A stretch of DNA of 64,000 bases from Sycobia sp. Sy_11 (GCA_018907035.1 JACCIC010000176.1:1122501-1186500), one strand, 5' to 3'. Positions 33,924 through 45,391 are shown, counted from the stretch's first letter. Program-made: numbers and translations. Notes: a model not told the origin generated them from the sequence alone.

Positions 33924-34787
33924 TTCCTATACCAAATTTAGACATTTTAGAAAATGAGAAACACTAAGTAAAATACTTAATGTTTATATTAATTATGGAT
34001 GCGATCATCGGTTTTCTATTATTATTATTTTATACTGAACAAATATGGTTCATTACCAAATATATGTAATCTCAGCTCACCGTTGTACTTTCCAAACATA
34101 CTTAAACTAATATAATATTATATATATTTTGAAATTTTACGTTATAAAACATTATCAATGAATTTATACAGATAAAGAGATGATTTAGTCCAGCAAAAAG
34201 AATAACAATAAATAAATAATTTATATAAATTGAAAAAAATTGATTGATGGATAAGCATTCAAAGTATAAAATTGTCCAAAACAAGTATCTGTCACACCAT
34301 TCAGATAATCAAACAAGAATTTTTTATATCGTTGAGTATAACAATTAATGTTTAGTTACTTTATTTTGTTATAAAATCTTATTGAACATTTAACACTTTT
34401 TTAAATCTACTGTTATTCATTTTATATCTCATAAATATATATTTATTTTATATATTTATGAGAAAGATAAGAGAACGTAATAATCTCCTGAAAGGTTTTA
34501 AAAGTATAATATTTCCTGAAAATTCAATAAGAAAATGTAATAATAATAATTATTATTTAATATTTTGAACATTTAAATTACATTAGGTTTAAAATATATA
34601 CGAATGATTAGGTATGTTTGGAAAGTAAAACAGTAAGCTGAGATTACATACATTTGCTAATGGACCAAATTTTTTCAGTATATGATAATAATAAAAAACC
34701 GATGATCGCATCCATAAATAATATAAACATTAAGTATTTTACTTAATGTTTTCTCAGTTTCTAAAATGACGAAAATTTGTATAGGAA

Positions 34788-34835
<48 letters not shown>
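33885..34835. repeat. Inverted repeat pair bounded by (TA)n tracts
   Basis: 33922-34120 is mirrored by 34600-34790: GATGCGATCATCGGTTTT versus AAAACCGATGATCGCATC; ATCTCAGCTCACCGTTGTACTTTCC region versus GGAAAGTAAAACAGTAAGCTGAGAT; and ACTTAATGTTTATATTA with its complement. Both outer edges are (TA)n microsatellites. The central 480 bp is AT-rich and non-coding. This could be a fold-back element or two opposed insertions. Confidence 0.75.
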
Positions 34836-34839
34836 CATG

Positions 34840-35700
34840 CTCCAAAAATATGAAAATCAATAAAAAAATTTTTGAAAAATGTTTTGAAAAAAGTTTAGTC
34901 TACAATTAGCAGATATTTTTAGATCTATTCAATTTGTAAATACAATTAAATCACTGATAATGGTCATTATTATTATCTCAATGTTAAGTTAATTTTATCA
35001 AAGAAATTTTGTTGCAATATAAATGTTTTTGTTAAACAGAAAAAATTACAAATAAATATAATCCATTAAATATTTTAAGTATGAAAGAAGACAAACCAAA
35101 GTGTACATTAGTGAAAAGTACAGGATTTTTAGGACATATTCTAAAACATAATAAGCATTATGTTGAAATATCTCATGTAGACATCTAATTTCTTTCTATA
35201 ATTTGCAATTAATAAAGAAATAGATCGATTGTGTTAGATTTAGTTTCTCTGCAGATTTTCTTTAATTTAAAATTTAGTGCATTTAAATACATACTTTTTA
35301 AATTAAAAAAATGGTTTATACATTTACCATTAGTAGACCATTGATGGTAACTATGTAATTTATATATTTAAAATAGTGAAATGTTTATTTATATACAGTA
35401 GATATTTTTTGATGTATGAAAAATAAAATTTTGTTTTAAGCTATTTGGTTCTTAATTTGAAAAATATTTATTTGCTTTAATGAAATATTAAAAAAAAATT
35501 TTTATTTTTGTATAATTGAAACAAAATATAACATTGAGCTGTAGTATCTTAACTGATTAGACCGTCATTTTCGTAATCTACAACTATGTAAACGTATGAT
35601 ATATATTATATTACAATAAAGAATAATTATATTTACATTCTTTTTCTTATGTATTATATAATATATATAAATATACAAACAATATTATATTAGTATTGTA
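34840..35700. other. AT-rich DNA, family C fragment at its start
   Basis: 34840-35000 matches the outer part of family C (ATGGTCATNATTATTNTCTCAAT). The rest is featureless. Confidence 0.5.
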
Positions 35701-36145
35701 GGCAGCGCAACGTAACTTTTTGAAACGAAAAGTCTCTGCCATTCAAACTTTACATACATATAATTCTAAAGGTTAAGAATCTCTTTATAAAGGTAGTAAC
35801 CGGTCGATTCATGCGTTAATATATGAATTGCGATGAAAACCCTGGATACACCAAGCGAAAAAATTGTTCTCGGGGATCCCGAGATGGACATATAGAAAGA
35901 TAAAATCAGCAAACCATGATTTTTAGAGAGCTTCAGAGGGACCCCAAGATTAAATGTTTGATAATTTTTCGAGAAATATTCTCAGAGGATAAAATTATCT
36001 ATAGGAATATAGATTTATAGATAGAAAATTAGAAAATTGTTTACATAGATATTATTTAACTGCTTAATACGTCGGTTACATTACTATTTGGAGTAAAGCC
36101 AAGACGGTGGATGCTTATATATATATATATATATTAAAAGTTAAA
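35700..36145 (+). repeat. Degraded Helitron-like repeat
   Basis: The end TTAATACGTCGGTTACATTACTA with AAGCCAAGACGGTGGATGCTTA parallels the better preserved end at 44850-44899. The final CTAG has become CTTA and the hairpin is lost. Confidence 0.5.
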
Positions 36146-36239
36146 AAATTGTACAGAATTTTTTTCAATGTGAATAAACAAAGGGTGTCCAACATGCCCC
36201 GCCATCCCCTACATATATATATATATATATAAATTCATA

Positions 36240-37015
36240 AATATTTTTTTCATTGGTCTTACAGTCCAATCAAATCAATCGAAAACAATACGTAACAATA
36301 TCAATACATATCTACATGAAAATTAATACATCAATACATAACAATAATAAAAACAAAAAATAAAAATAAAAATTAAATTAAAAATTATAATGACAGTCAG
36401 ACTGTCCTTATTTACAGTCACCCTCGTAGACTAATTTGAAAATAAAATATTGGCTGAAAAAATTTTTTTATTAGTAAACTCCAGTCTGACTGTCCCCAAC
36501 ACCCTTACCTAATTGAAGATCCAGTCCAACGTTTCGAGCTCGCTACGGCTCCTCATCAGGGACTAAACTAAACCTTATATTCTAATCTACATATACCTTA
36601 TCCCCACTACCAAATTTAGTAAATTAAATCTAAATTCCCCCCTCTACACAAATTGTTCAAAACTAATCAATTTAATAAGGTATGATAAACATTGTCCAAT
36701 TTAGTAGACTCTAATATTAAATTCACATTATTTCGATTCCTGGAAATGTGAATACTTTCAAGACTCTCCCTTTTATACTTTTATTAATACCATGTTCGAA
36801 AATATCCACATTCACAAAATCAAAAGAATGTAAAAAATTTAAAAATGCTCCTTTAAACCGAAAGTAATATATGAGCTACGCAAACTATATTTATGTTCAT
36901 ACATTCTCTTTTTTAAATATCTACCTGTTTCTCCAATATAGTATTTATTACAATTTATACAATTAATTTTGTAAACAACTTCTGCTTTTAAACATAAATC
37001 ATCCTTATCTTTGCA
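36240..37015 (-). mobile_element. Penelope-like element 3' fragment
   Basis: Terminal sequence with an intact hammerhead-like core (36521-36564, minus strand: AGTCC, CTGATGAG, stem II, CGAAAC, GTT, GGACT), followed by a degraded GIY-YIG coding part. The latter is seen as the same nucleotide text as 30600-30930 with indels, and no frame survives. Confidence 0.82.
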
Positions 37016-37425
37016 ATTTTTTTGTGTGTATCTTTTATAATATCAGTCCATATACAGGATCTACCCTCCTTAACGACTAGGTGTCGCACCCGTAGGCGTT
37101 AAAGTAAACATATTGGCGTTAGCGTTTTAAAATATCCGTCACACAGGATAAACAGTGTAAAGTGTGCGTGACGTGACTCCCTACAGAAACTAGGGGAAAT
37201 AGTTTGAAATTTTTGTGAGTATTTTGTCGTTGATATTTTGACAGAGCCTCAGCCTAGTTTCATCTTTTAAAAGTGGAATAGGCAGAAGTGTTGGGCGTTG
37301 TGTGTTCCTGGGCTTAGAATATATTTTCTATTTATTGTATTTGTTTTTGTTTTATTTATTTATTAACTATTTTGTGAATTGTTTTTATTATATTTTTTTT
37401 ATCAAATTAATAATATTTAGATATA

Positions 37426-37469
37426 GTAGGAATTGATACCTCTCAAGGGACGGAGACATCAATTCCTAC
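37426..37469. repeat. Perfect 12-bp-stem hairpin
   Basis: GTAGGAATTGAT and ATCAATTCCTAC enclose a 20-nt loop. It is located upstream of the relic's ORFs, possibly in its leader. Confidence 0.75.
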
Positions 37470-37756
37470 CATTAATAACTAAATACAAATCAAAACCCAA
37501 GATAACACCTCAGGCTTGCCATATAAGCCAATAAAAATTAATTTAAAGCTTCCCCAAAAAGAGGAGTCACCTCATGTACACTGAGCAACTCAAATTGTGT
37601 TAGATAAGAAATATTTTACATTGTATTTTTTTTATCCATTAGTTTATAAAGAGCACCCATTTTTTTAGCAGGTCCCTCTATACAGATAATAGCAACACAG
37701 TTTGAGTTATCCTCCACTTTTATCGCTGTAAATAGGTATTTTTTGTTTATTACGAC

Positions 37757-38092
37757 ATGGCCAAAGGATCAACCTCTCCCTGCTTTAAAGCACCGTCGAC
37801 TCCGGTCGACCAATGGTGCCTATAACTAACAGGAGGTGAATTTGATGATTACCTCCATCAGCTGTTTCTGCGAAGCGATGATACGATATTTGACCGGCTT
37901 CACAGAATAAACCAATGGCTGAAGGGAGAGTATGATCAGGATGATTTTGTTGAAGAAAAAGAAGAAGATCCGGGTCATGTCTTCCTTAAGCATGAGTCAG
38001 CCAGGAAATCCTTCATCGAAAGGATTATTGCCCAGGGTGATCCTTCCTGGCTAGACTCAACGGTTGATGGAGAAGAGATACCTATCTCTTGA
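37757..38092 (+). pseudogene. Unrecognised acidic ORF upstream of integrase
   Basis: ATG at 37757, an early TAA at 37823, then open to a TGA at 38090. The text includes FDDYLHQLFLRSDDTIFDRL, GEYDQDDFVEEKEEDPG and ARKSFIERIIAQGDPSWLD. It is helical and acidic. It may be the N-terminal part of Gag or a pol linker fused by deletion; I do not recognise it. The integrase frame starts at the same place in another frame. Confidence 0.4.
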
Positions 38093-38982
38093 GAGTGGAG
38101 GGAGACGATCTATCTTGCTCAACGGTAACCTGGGCAAGAGATACCCAGGACGAATGGTATCTACAATTGTTCAAGAACGTTCAAGATCGTCCCAACGATT
38201 ATCCGAAATGGATAATAATCGGGGGACAATTCTATTGTTATCGTCCAGATGAAGTCCTCGAAGACATCATGAGCGATGAGGACGCTTGGAAGATCGTCGT
38301 TCCTAAGGAACGTCGTGATACAGTTCTTAAAGAGTGTCACAATAATCCTACGGCCGGACATCCAGGACGTGAGAAAACTTTCGCTGGAGTCAGCCAATAC
38401 TATTACTGGCCTGGATTTTATAAGACAGTTCAAGAATATGTGAAAAACTGTCTTATATGCCAGCAGTTCAAGGTGGACCAAAGACCACCTGCTGGTTTAA
38501 TGGGTCGGAGAGTTTTAGAAAGACCTTGGCAAATGGTCGCTGGCGATATTGCCGGACCATTTATAAAGAGTCGCCATTGATTTGACTATATCCTGGTATT
38601 TCAAGATCTATTTACACGGTGGGTAGAATGTATCCCCATCCGTAAAGCGAATGCCAAGACGATCCTCAAAGAATTGAAAGAGAGGATCATACTTACATTC
38701 GGCGCGCCAGAGGTCTTCCTGTCAGATAATGGCACTGAATTTAAAAATCGTACGATTTATGAATACTTATTGGAAGCGGGTATACTTAATACCCTTACTC
38801 CACTGTACCATCCGCAGGCTAATCCAGTGAAGCGGGTTAACAGGACTTTGGAAAACCGCATAATGGCGTTTGTAGAAGAATCCCATAATATGTGGGAGGA
38901 GAAAATCGTTGAGTTAAATTTCTCACTACGACGCCAAATACGACGCCACATAGTTCCACTGGATACTCTCCGGCTCTATTAA
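38089..38982 (+). pseudogene. Integrase zinc domain and catalytic core (copy 3)
   Basis: The H2C2 zinc finger is clear: ECHNNPTAGHPGREKT, then YYYWPGFYKTVQEYVKNCLICQQFK. The core follows: WQMVAGDIAGPF (first Asp), a TGA at 38578-38580 in the same frame as FDYILVFQDLFTRWVECIPIRKA, then VFLSDNGTEFKN (second Asp) and YHPQANPVKRVNRTL. In that last motif the catalytic Glu position reads Lys, so the enzyme would be inactive even without the stop. The frame ends in a scrambled stretch near 38930. Confidence 0.85.
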
Positions 38983-39195
38983 ATTTCGGACGAGAGCTGA
39001 CTCTGCCAGAAACTCTTCGCCGCATCCAGGATCAAGCTACGGCGGAAACTCAACAAAGAGTAAGAGAGAGTTCCTGGCTAGCGAAAATGGGTAAGTTGAA
39101 AAGAACTCCAAGAGGCCGCTAAGACACGATCTCAAGGACAACAGAATCGCCAAGCAGGGTATTATAATGCTAAGCGACATCCTTCTCCATACCAA

Positions 39196-39687
39196 GTGGG
39201 TGACCTGGTATGGAAGAAAAGTATCTTCGACGGCTCAAAGGTAATGTCCAAATTAGACTTTAACTACGTGAGTCCTTTTGTTATAGTACAAAAGAAAGGG
39301 ACTAATACGCATGAGCTGGAAGGTTGTGATGGACGGATTGAACAGTTAGTTCATGCTGAACAACTCAAGCCGTACGTCCAACTCGGGGAAAACGATTTCT
39401 TGGAGGGTACTTCTACGCTGGAACCAGAGAATGAGGTTTTATCACAACCGCCATTGGAAACAAAAGAAGAAACGAATCCTCAACCACCGTTGGATCACGA
39501 TCAGGTGAGGAGCGACCCACCTGTAATGCGAGAGTCTTCACCAGCGGGTTCAGATTCTCGAGCGAGGTCCTCTGCGCAGGACAATCCCCAGAATACTCGA
39601 GAAGCGTTAAATTCCGTCCCAGCGGTCTTCGTCTCAAGATATAGCGTCTTCTCGTCGAAAGGACCCAACAGAACGAAGACCTCGTGA
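39196..39687 (+). pseudogene. Integrase C-terminus and tail (copy 3)
   Basis: Starts YQVGDLVWKKS-type text (GDLVWKKSIFDGSK) and has FVIVQKKGTNTHELEG and HAEQLKPYVQ, the SH3-like C-terminal fold of Gypsy integrases. A roughly 100-residue Pro/Glu/Ser-rich tail follows. About 70 bp after its stop the 3' ORF begins. Confidence 0.7.
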
Positions 39688-39741
39688 GGAGGCCACGGAA
39701 GGAGAAATAGTTTTCCCCTTCCTATTAATATAGTTCGTCCT

Positions 39742-39758
39742 TCTTTTATCTTTTTCAG
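39742..39758 (+). promoter_or_regulatory. Splice-acceptor-like site immediately before the 3' ORF
   Basis: A pyrimidine run ending ATCTTTTTCAG directly abuts ATG at 39759. Envelope or accessory ORFs of some Gypsy elements are expressed from a spliced RNA, which this would fit. The donor is not identified. Confidence 0.55.
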
Positions 39759-41151
39759 ATGGACAATTTTATGGATGAATCCTTCGTTGCCCGTTTTAAG
39801 GAGTTGCTCGGGGAGATGTGGGGGCAAGGCTTGGCCTTGACGGTAGTCCGTCGGGGCTACCTGTCTGCTCGCCCCATCTCTCCGAGTTGGTACCTTCCGG
39901 AACCCTCCTCCGAGATGATAAAAGATATGGAGGAGGAAGGTCCGGATTCGGACGAGGTGGAGTACATCCCCCTCAGACGTCCTAAGTCGATGTCAGGGTC
40001 TTCTCGTCCGAATGGCAACGGAAGAAGAAGGGGGTCTCCTTCGCCTACCACAGCTCCAAGGGCCCAGACCACCCCTCCCGAAGCAGGAGCTTCGGGACAA
40101 GAGGGGGTGAGGTCTGAGCCACGATCTGGCCCGTCTCGGTCGGAGACCACCCCTCCCGAAGCAGGAGCTTCGCGTCAAGAGGGGGTGCGTCCCGATCGTA
40201 CTTTTAAGTCCGAACGATCTGGTCCTTTCCCGGGACCTACAAACACCTCTCCCGGAGCAGGAGTTCCGGGACAAGAAGAGGTGAGATCAGAGGCGCAATC
40301 TAGCTCTCCAGCAGGAGCTGCGGAGCGAGAAGAGGCCTCTGCGACCGCTCCCATCACTCCTGGGGTTAATGACCCAGGAATGCGGGGCACATCAAGGCCA
40401 CAAACGTTGGATTGTGGTCGCTCGTCTTTTCCCCCCCGAAGTAGCAGTTTCGGGTACCGGAGAAGGCGAGAATCCTCCCCCTCGTATGACTCCGCTCCAA
40501 CGAATGGAGCAGCGCCTCTTGGAAGCCTTGGCCGATTTTAAGGCCAAGGCAGAAGTGTCCAAGAATGCTCAGAGTAGAGTCATCGATCTCTTGGAAGATT
40601 TACGGGGTCGACCTAGTGGCAAGAAACAGGTTGGTCCCGTCTTAACCCTGGAGCTCGATGACTTAGTGGAGTCATCGAGAGCTCAGTAAGCTTTCCTGAG
40701 TTTACACCGGCAGCGTTGTGAGCGATAATGGGTGGAGGAGCTGCCGGCTGCTCTTGCACGCCAAAAGACCGCCGAGGCCGAGGCAGAGCGGGTGCATGCC
40801 GAGCTTCTCCGTACCCGTGAAGAGGCCCGCCGTTTAGGGGAGGGTGTTCCTTCCTCCCTTCAGGATTCCGCAAACTTGGCCGCGGATGATCGGCTAAGAT
40901 CAAGAGCGGCTCCACAACCCGGAGAGAGTCGTGGTGGTAGAATTCCAGGGTGTACCACCGGTGGCCCTGCTAGTCCCGGCAGGGGGAGTCAGTCGGGTAA
41001 TTCCCGCAGAGAAGATGCTCGTGGACAGTACGGCCGGCACCAACGGTGTTTCTTTTGCAGATACCCGGGCATCACGAAAGAGGATAAGTGTCCTAATCGT
41101 GACGTCCATAAATTCGTAAGAAAAACACTCTGGTTCCTTATGGGCGGTTGA
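39759..41151 (+). pseudogene. 3' accessory ORF, Pro-rich repeats, coiled coil and Cys-rich end
   Basis: Three overlapping pieces (39759-40541, 40369-40689, 40732-41151), about 450 codons in all. N-terminus MDNFMDESFVARFKELLGEMWG, then a region with three imperfect units of the kind TTPPEAGASGQEGVRSEPRS. A helical stretch follows (RMEQRLLEALADFKAKAEVS), then a Lys/Glu-rich coiled coil (RQKTAEAEAERVHAELLRTREEA). Near the end CFFCRYPGITKEDKCPNRDVH resembles a zinc knuckle, so a displaced Gag-like nucleic-acid-binding role is possible. Breaks: one frameshift near 40500 and a stop at 40687. No membrane segment, so not an envelope. Confidence 0.6.
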
Positions 41152-41159
41152 GGTCTCGG

Positions 41160-42422
41160 GAGATCTCTCTCTTCGTGAGATCCAGCGGTGAAGAAAAAGA
41201 AACTTTGTTTATCGGTATTTGTATATATTTGTTTTCTTTCGCCGTTGGGATATCACTATATATATATGATAAATATATTATAATTTTTGTTTATATATGT
41301 ATAGTTATAAAATTATTTCCCTTTTCCCATCAATATTTCCTATAGTTTTTTTTCCCTCAGGTTTTATTGCAGAGTTGCTTTACGGTAGTATATGCAACGT
41401 CTGGACAGGGTGTGTAATATGTATAGGTTAGTTCGACCTATACATGTTAATATTTTCAACAAGTAAGAAAAAAGGGAGGGATAAAAGGAAAACGAGAGAG
41501 AGAGAGAGAGAGAAAAGGAGAATAAAAATTAATATAGTATAGAAAATTAATATAATAAGATACCTTGCTGATAGTGAAGTTGACAAGTTTTTTTTCTTGA
41601 GTATAAAAATCGTGGCCATTTTCATAAAATAGAAAAGGAATTGTTATCGAGCGGTTGAATTAGTAAATTGAAGTTGAAGTTTATTCCATTTAAGATGCAG
41701 TAAGATTGTTTAATTGAAAGATCTTGCCGAGTAAATAGGCACAACCAACCGGCCGGTACTTCGAATACTGAGCTCACACCAAAGACACCGTTGGGTCGTT
41801 TTATTTTCAGCATCGAGTTATAAAGGTTGGTGAATTTTCCTTTATTTATTGTATTTACGAATTTGAGTAGAGTATTATATATCTCTACTCTTTTCTTCAA
41901 TTCTTTCGATTAACAATATTAGACATTATAACTTAGCTTCAGAAATGTGAGAGAGAAAGAGAGATATAGTCATAGAGTAAGAATCGTAAGAGTAACAAGC
42001 GCGCATTCAGTTTTCATTGGTAGTACACCTTGTTCTCTTGTTGCTCTGTCTCTACTATATTTACAGATTTATCTCTCTCACACCCTGTGTGAGCGGATTC
42101 GAGCGTTAGTTGATTGCGGGTGCGTATTAGGTAAGGTTAGGATAAAAATTATTATAATTTTATTAAATTAAATAAAAATTTAAGTCATTTTATTGGTTAA
42201 TGACATAAATCTACTTTTGCTTTTTTTTGTTACCGATAATTTATCATAATATAATATCATTTATCTAATTTCCAGGGTAAACAAAGGTAAGTCTGAGGAA
42301 GAAATATCCGCATGAACCTACGGTCCCAAAAGATTGTTTTAAGCAATTTCATCCGTTCGGGGTTCTTTGCAACTCTGTTAACGGGTACTTCGACCGCGTG
42401 TTTAATAATTAAGTATCCTGTT

Positions 42423-42466
<44 letters not shown>

Positions 42467-42540
42467 GTTATAACAGTATAATACGTTTCGATTGTTTCAC
42501 GATGAATTAAAAGAAAATTTTTTTTGATAGTGCATGATTG
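41160..42540. other. Unassigned AT-rich DNA
   Basis: May contain the 3' LTR of the preceding relic. It has a 10-bp-stem hairpin at 41419-41445 (ATGTATAGGT and ACCTATACAT) and an (AT)n at 42427-42461. Frames of 60-90 codons here show no family features. Confidence 0.4.
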
Positions 42541-42545
42541 CAGTA

Positions 42546-43683
42546 CGAGGGTGGATTGATAAGTTTCCGGCCTGACCAAGCAAAACAACGTTTTTAAGAA
42601 TTTTTTTTTATTTCTCAACATAATCTCCTCCAAGGTTGATGTATTTCTTATAGCGATATTCTAGTCTTGTAATGCCATCTCTATAGACTGATTCGTCAAG
42701 CTTCTCAAAATAGCCATTTACAGCTTCGATTACTTTTTCATTGTCCATAAATCTCTTACAGCCAAGCCATTTTTTGAGGTTAGGAAACAAATAATAGTCA
42801 CTCAGGGCTAGATCTGAAGAGGGGGGAGGGTGCGGCATCAAGTCAAATTTCAGATCGTTGATTTTAGCCATCGCAACGATTGACGTGTACGCTGGTGAGT
42901 TATTGTAATGAAACAAGATTTTTTTCTTCGCCAGATGAGGTCGTTTAATTTTCACTTCGTGGCTCAAACGTTGCGATAAATCTGCAGAGTAGATAGACTG
43001 TTGTTTGGTTTCAGGAGTGTAGTGGTGGACCCAAGTTTCATCAACGGTTATGAATCGACGCAAAAATTCGCTTGGATTACGCTTATACAACGCTAAATTG
43101 GCGGTAGAAATGTTCTTTCGAATCAATTTTTGGTCGACTGTTAGCAAACGCGGCATGCATCCTTCACAGAGCTTTTCCATATACAAATGTTGGTGCAAAA
43201 CATTTTGTACACGTTCATATGACATCTTACAGGTCTCAGTTATCTCACGCACTTTTAATCTGCGCTCTTTGAGCACTATTTGATGGATTTTTTCGATCAG
43301 TTGTGATCTCAATGGAGCGTCCTGAGCGAGGCTCATCAGATATGCTCACCCGACCCTTTTTAAACTCAGAAACCCACTGCTTAAAGGTTGAATATGATAG
43401 GCAGGATGTCCCCAGTGTTGAGTCCATCTCTTCTTTAATTTCCTTCGGCGTTAATCCCTTTAAATAAAAGTATTTGATGACAGCACTATTTTCCAACTTT
43501 TCCATTTTTACGAAAAACACAGAGGTGTCTTGTTGAGCGTGCTCTCAAACCTAAAGTAACATGGTGATCGGACTGAAACTATAGCTACAAGCTATTTAAG
43601 GATGGTATTACAGAACGCCACCTCAAATTAGGCCTAGTGGCACCATCTCTTGGTGAGGCCGGAAACTTATCAATCCACCCTAG
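42546..43683 (-). mobile_element. mariner DNA transposon
   Basis: 1138 bp with TA duplications at 42544-42545 and 43684-43685. Terminal inverted repeats: left C-GAGGGTGGATTGATAAGTTT, right the complement of C-TAGGGTGGATTGATAAGTTT, matching over about 30 bp except a few bases. The transposase is on the minus strand. It is cut-and-paste in the family; dead here because of a frameshift and a substituted catalytic residue. Confidence 0.95.
42608..43520 (-). pseudogene. mariner transposase, frameshifted
   Basis: N-terminal helix-turn-helix part in 43245-43520 (AVIKYFYLKGLTPKEIKEEM, TFKQWVSEFKKGRVSISDEP), then a frameshift near 43325 into 42608-43336. The catalytic region shows VDETWVHHYTPETK (first Asp), FHYNNSPAYTS where the second Asp has become Asn, and SSDLALSDYYLFPNLKKWL (third Asp at D34D-type spacing). 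It ends GGDYVEK. Total about 340 codons, the usual mariner size. Confidence 0.93.
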
Positions 43684-43926
43684 TATATTCGGAATTGGAC
43701 GGCGGATCAGGAAAATAATTTAATAGAACACAGTATATTTTTTTATAACAAAAAATATAAATTTATTTAAAAAATTCTCTTCTTTTGACCAAACTCTGAA
43801 ACAAACAAATTAAACAAAAATAATTACTTAAAAGAAGTAAATTTAATTTAAAACTAAATTATAAATACTAGGTTCGCGTTATCGCCATCTTTTTGTCAGG
43901 CCGGAAACTAATGAATCCACCCTCGT
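43684..43926 (-). mobile_element. Second mariner right end
   Basis: GGCCGGAAACTAATGAATCCACCCTCGTA at 43897-43925 is another terminal repeat of the same transposon family in the same direction. The sequence between the two right ends is AT-rich and non-coding. Either a second, mostly deleted copy, or an older element disrupted by the complete one. Confidence 0.7.
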
Positions 43927-43929
43927 ATG

Positions 43930-44899
43930 ATCGATGCGATATAAATTTGGCGAAATTTTTTTGATAATACAACCTTGCTCTAAGACTATTGCGATCATGC
44001 GACAATCTAAATGCATGCTCGCAGGAAGCTTGCTCCAATAAAAATTGCTATATCAGTCTATCAACAGAGATCGTAGATGAACTTTGAAAAAACGAACATA
44101 ATCGATTTATCGATTGTTTTTGGATGTTGATTATAATTATCATAGTGGCGTTTGATGAAAATTTAATTCTCAAGTTAAAAACATCGTCTTAAACATAGTC
44201 TTGAACATCTTTTGGACATTTCTCATGAAATATTAAAATTTACAAAAATATATTTTAAAAAATCGTTGTATGTCTCATTAAAATACATATTTTTATTCTA
44301 TTTAATTCGTCTCTACAAGTAGTATTTCTCGAAAAAAATGTATACGAAGATATCTGTATTGAGTATATGCATGGATATGGATATGGAACCATTCACGGGA
44401 CTCCGAAACGGATTAATTGAACTTTTTCGAGAAATATTATTTGCACCGAAATCTGTATAGAACAAAAAATATGTATTTTAATGAGCTCTATGATTATGGT
44501 TTAAAATTTTTTGCAACTGTTTTTATTTTCTAAGATATATGTTCAATTTACTATGATCTTTATGGACTTTGCATGGATTTAGGAATAAATTTTCAATTTC
44601 CGTCTAAAGCCGTTACGATATTCGTAATTAGTTCCCCAAAAATCATGAATATTCAGAAAAACAGTGCGGGGAAACTTTTTGGAACTAAACTGAATACAGC
44701 CACACCACTGATATTGTTTCAGCTAGTCCTGAAGCTTCCTTATTTTTTTCTGCAAATATTTAATATATGATAATATTATCATAAATAAAATTATCTAGGC
44801 AATATATTTTCATACATTGAGTATTTTTTACATAAATAGTATTTAACTTATTAGTCGGTTATGTTACTATCTCGGGCGAAGCCGAGACGGGAATGCTAG
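43930..44899 (+). mobile_element. Helitron-type element, 3' end preserved
   Basis: Ends with a hairpin (TCTCGGGC-GAA-GCCGAGA, one bulge, 44870-44887), nine spacer bases, then CTAG at 44896-44899 followed by T. That is the standard Helitron 3' terminus (hairpin, CTRR, insertion next to T). The 5' TC end is not located; the start given is a guess. A 65-codon frame inside is not a Rep/helicase, so the element is non-autonomous. Confidence 0.65.
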
Positions 44900-45089
44900 T
44901 GTATATTTAAGTAAATAAATAAATAAATATATATATATATATTCACATTCACATACACATTTTTATATACGTGAAGAACATATATAAATATTATTGAAGT
45001 AATATTAATGCAAGTGATATTCCGTAAATTTTAACTACAAATTAGAGATAAAAATCAGGCTGCTGTGAAGAATCACAAAATAAGTGTAT

Positions 45090-45348
45090 TCACCCCCCCC
45101 CCCCACAGAGAGAGAGAGAGAGAGAGAGAGAATGGTTTGTGGGATTCTTTTATATATATGTGTGCAGTCTTATTCGCTTAAAACTCTGATGTTCAAATTT
45201 CAAATTTCGACCTTCCTCGGTTTCGACCGCGCGTGCGCGTATGTGTGTGTTTGTAAAGAGCATATCAATAAATAGTATTAATATTTAATCTGTGCATATT
45301 ATTATATCTGGACATATTAATATTTTATCTGTATATCTGTATATATTC

Positions 45349-45391
<43 letters not shown>

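Larger units (their letters stand above)
37030..41160 (+). mobile_element. Gypsy-type LTR retrotransposon relic with 3' ORF (copy 3, different family)
   Basis: Contains a short unrecognised frame, the integrase zinc and core domains, the integrase C-terminus and a 3' ORF. Protease, RT and RNase H are missing, so a large internal deletion is inferred upstream of 38089. LTRs were not identified with confidence; 37030-37740 and 41160-42400 may contain them. GC content is higher than the flanks. Confidence 0.75.

Noticed and set aside
33562..33957. Long frames of alternating Ile-Tyr, Val-Cys or Thr-His on both strands
   Set aside because: They are translations of (TA)n and (GT)n microsatellites.
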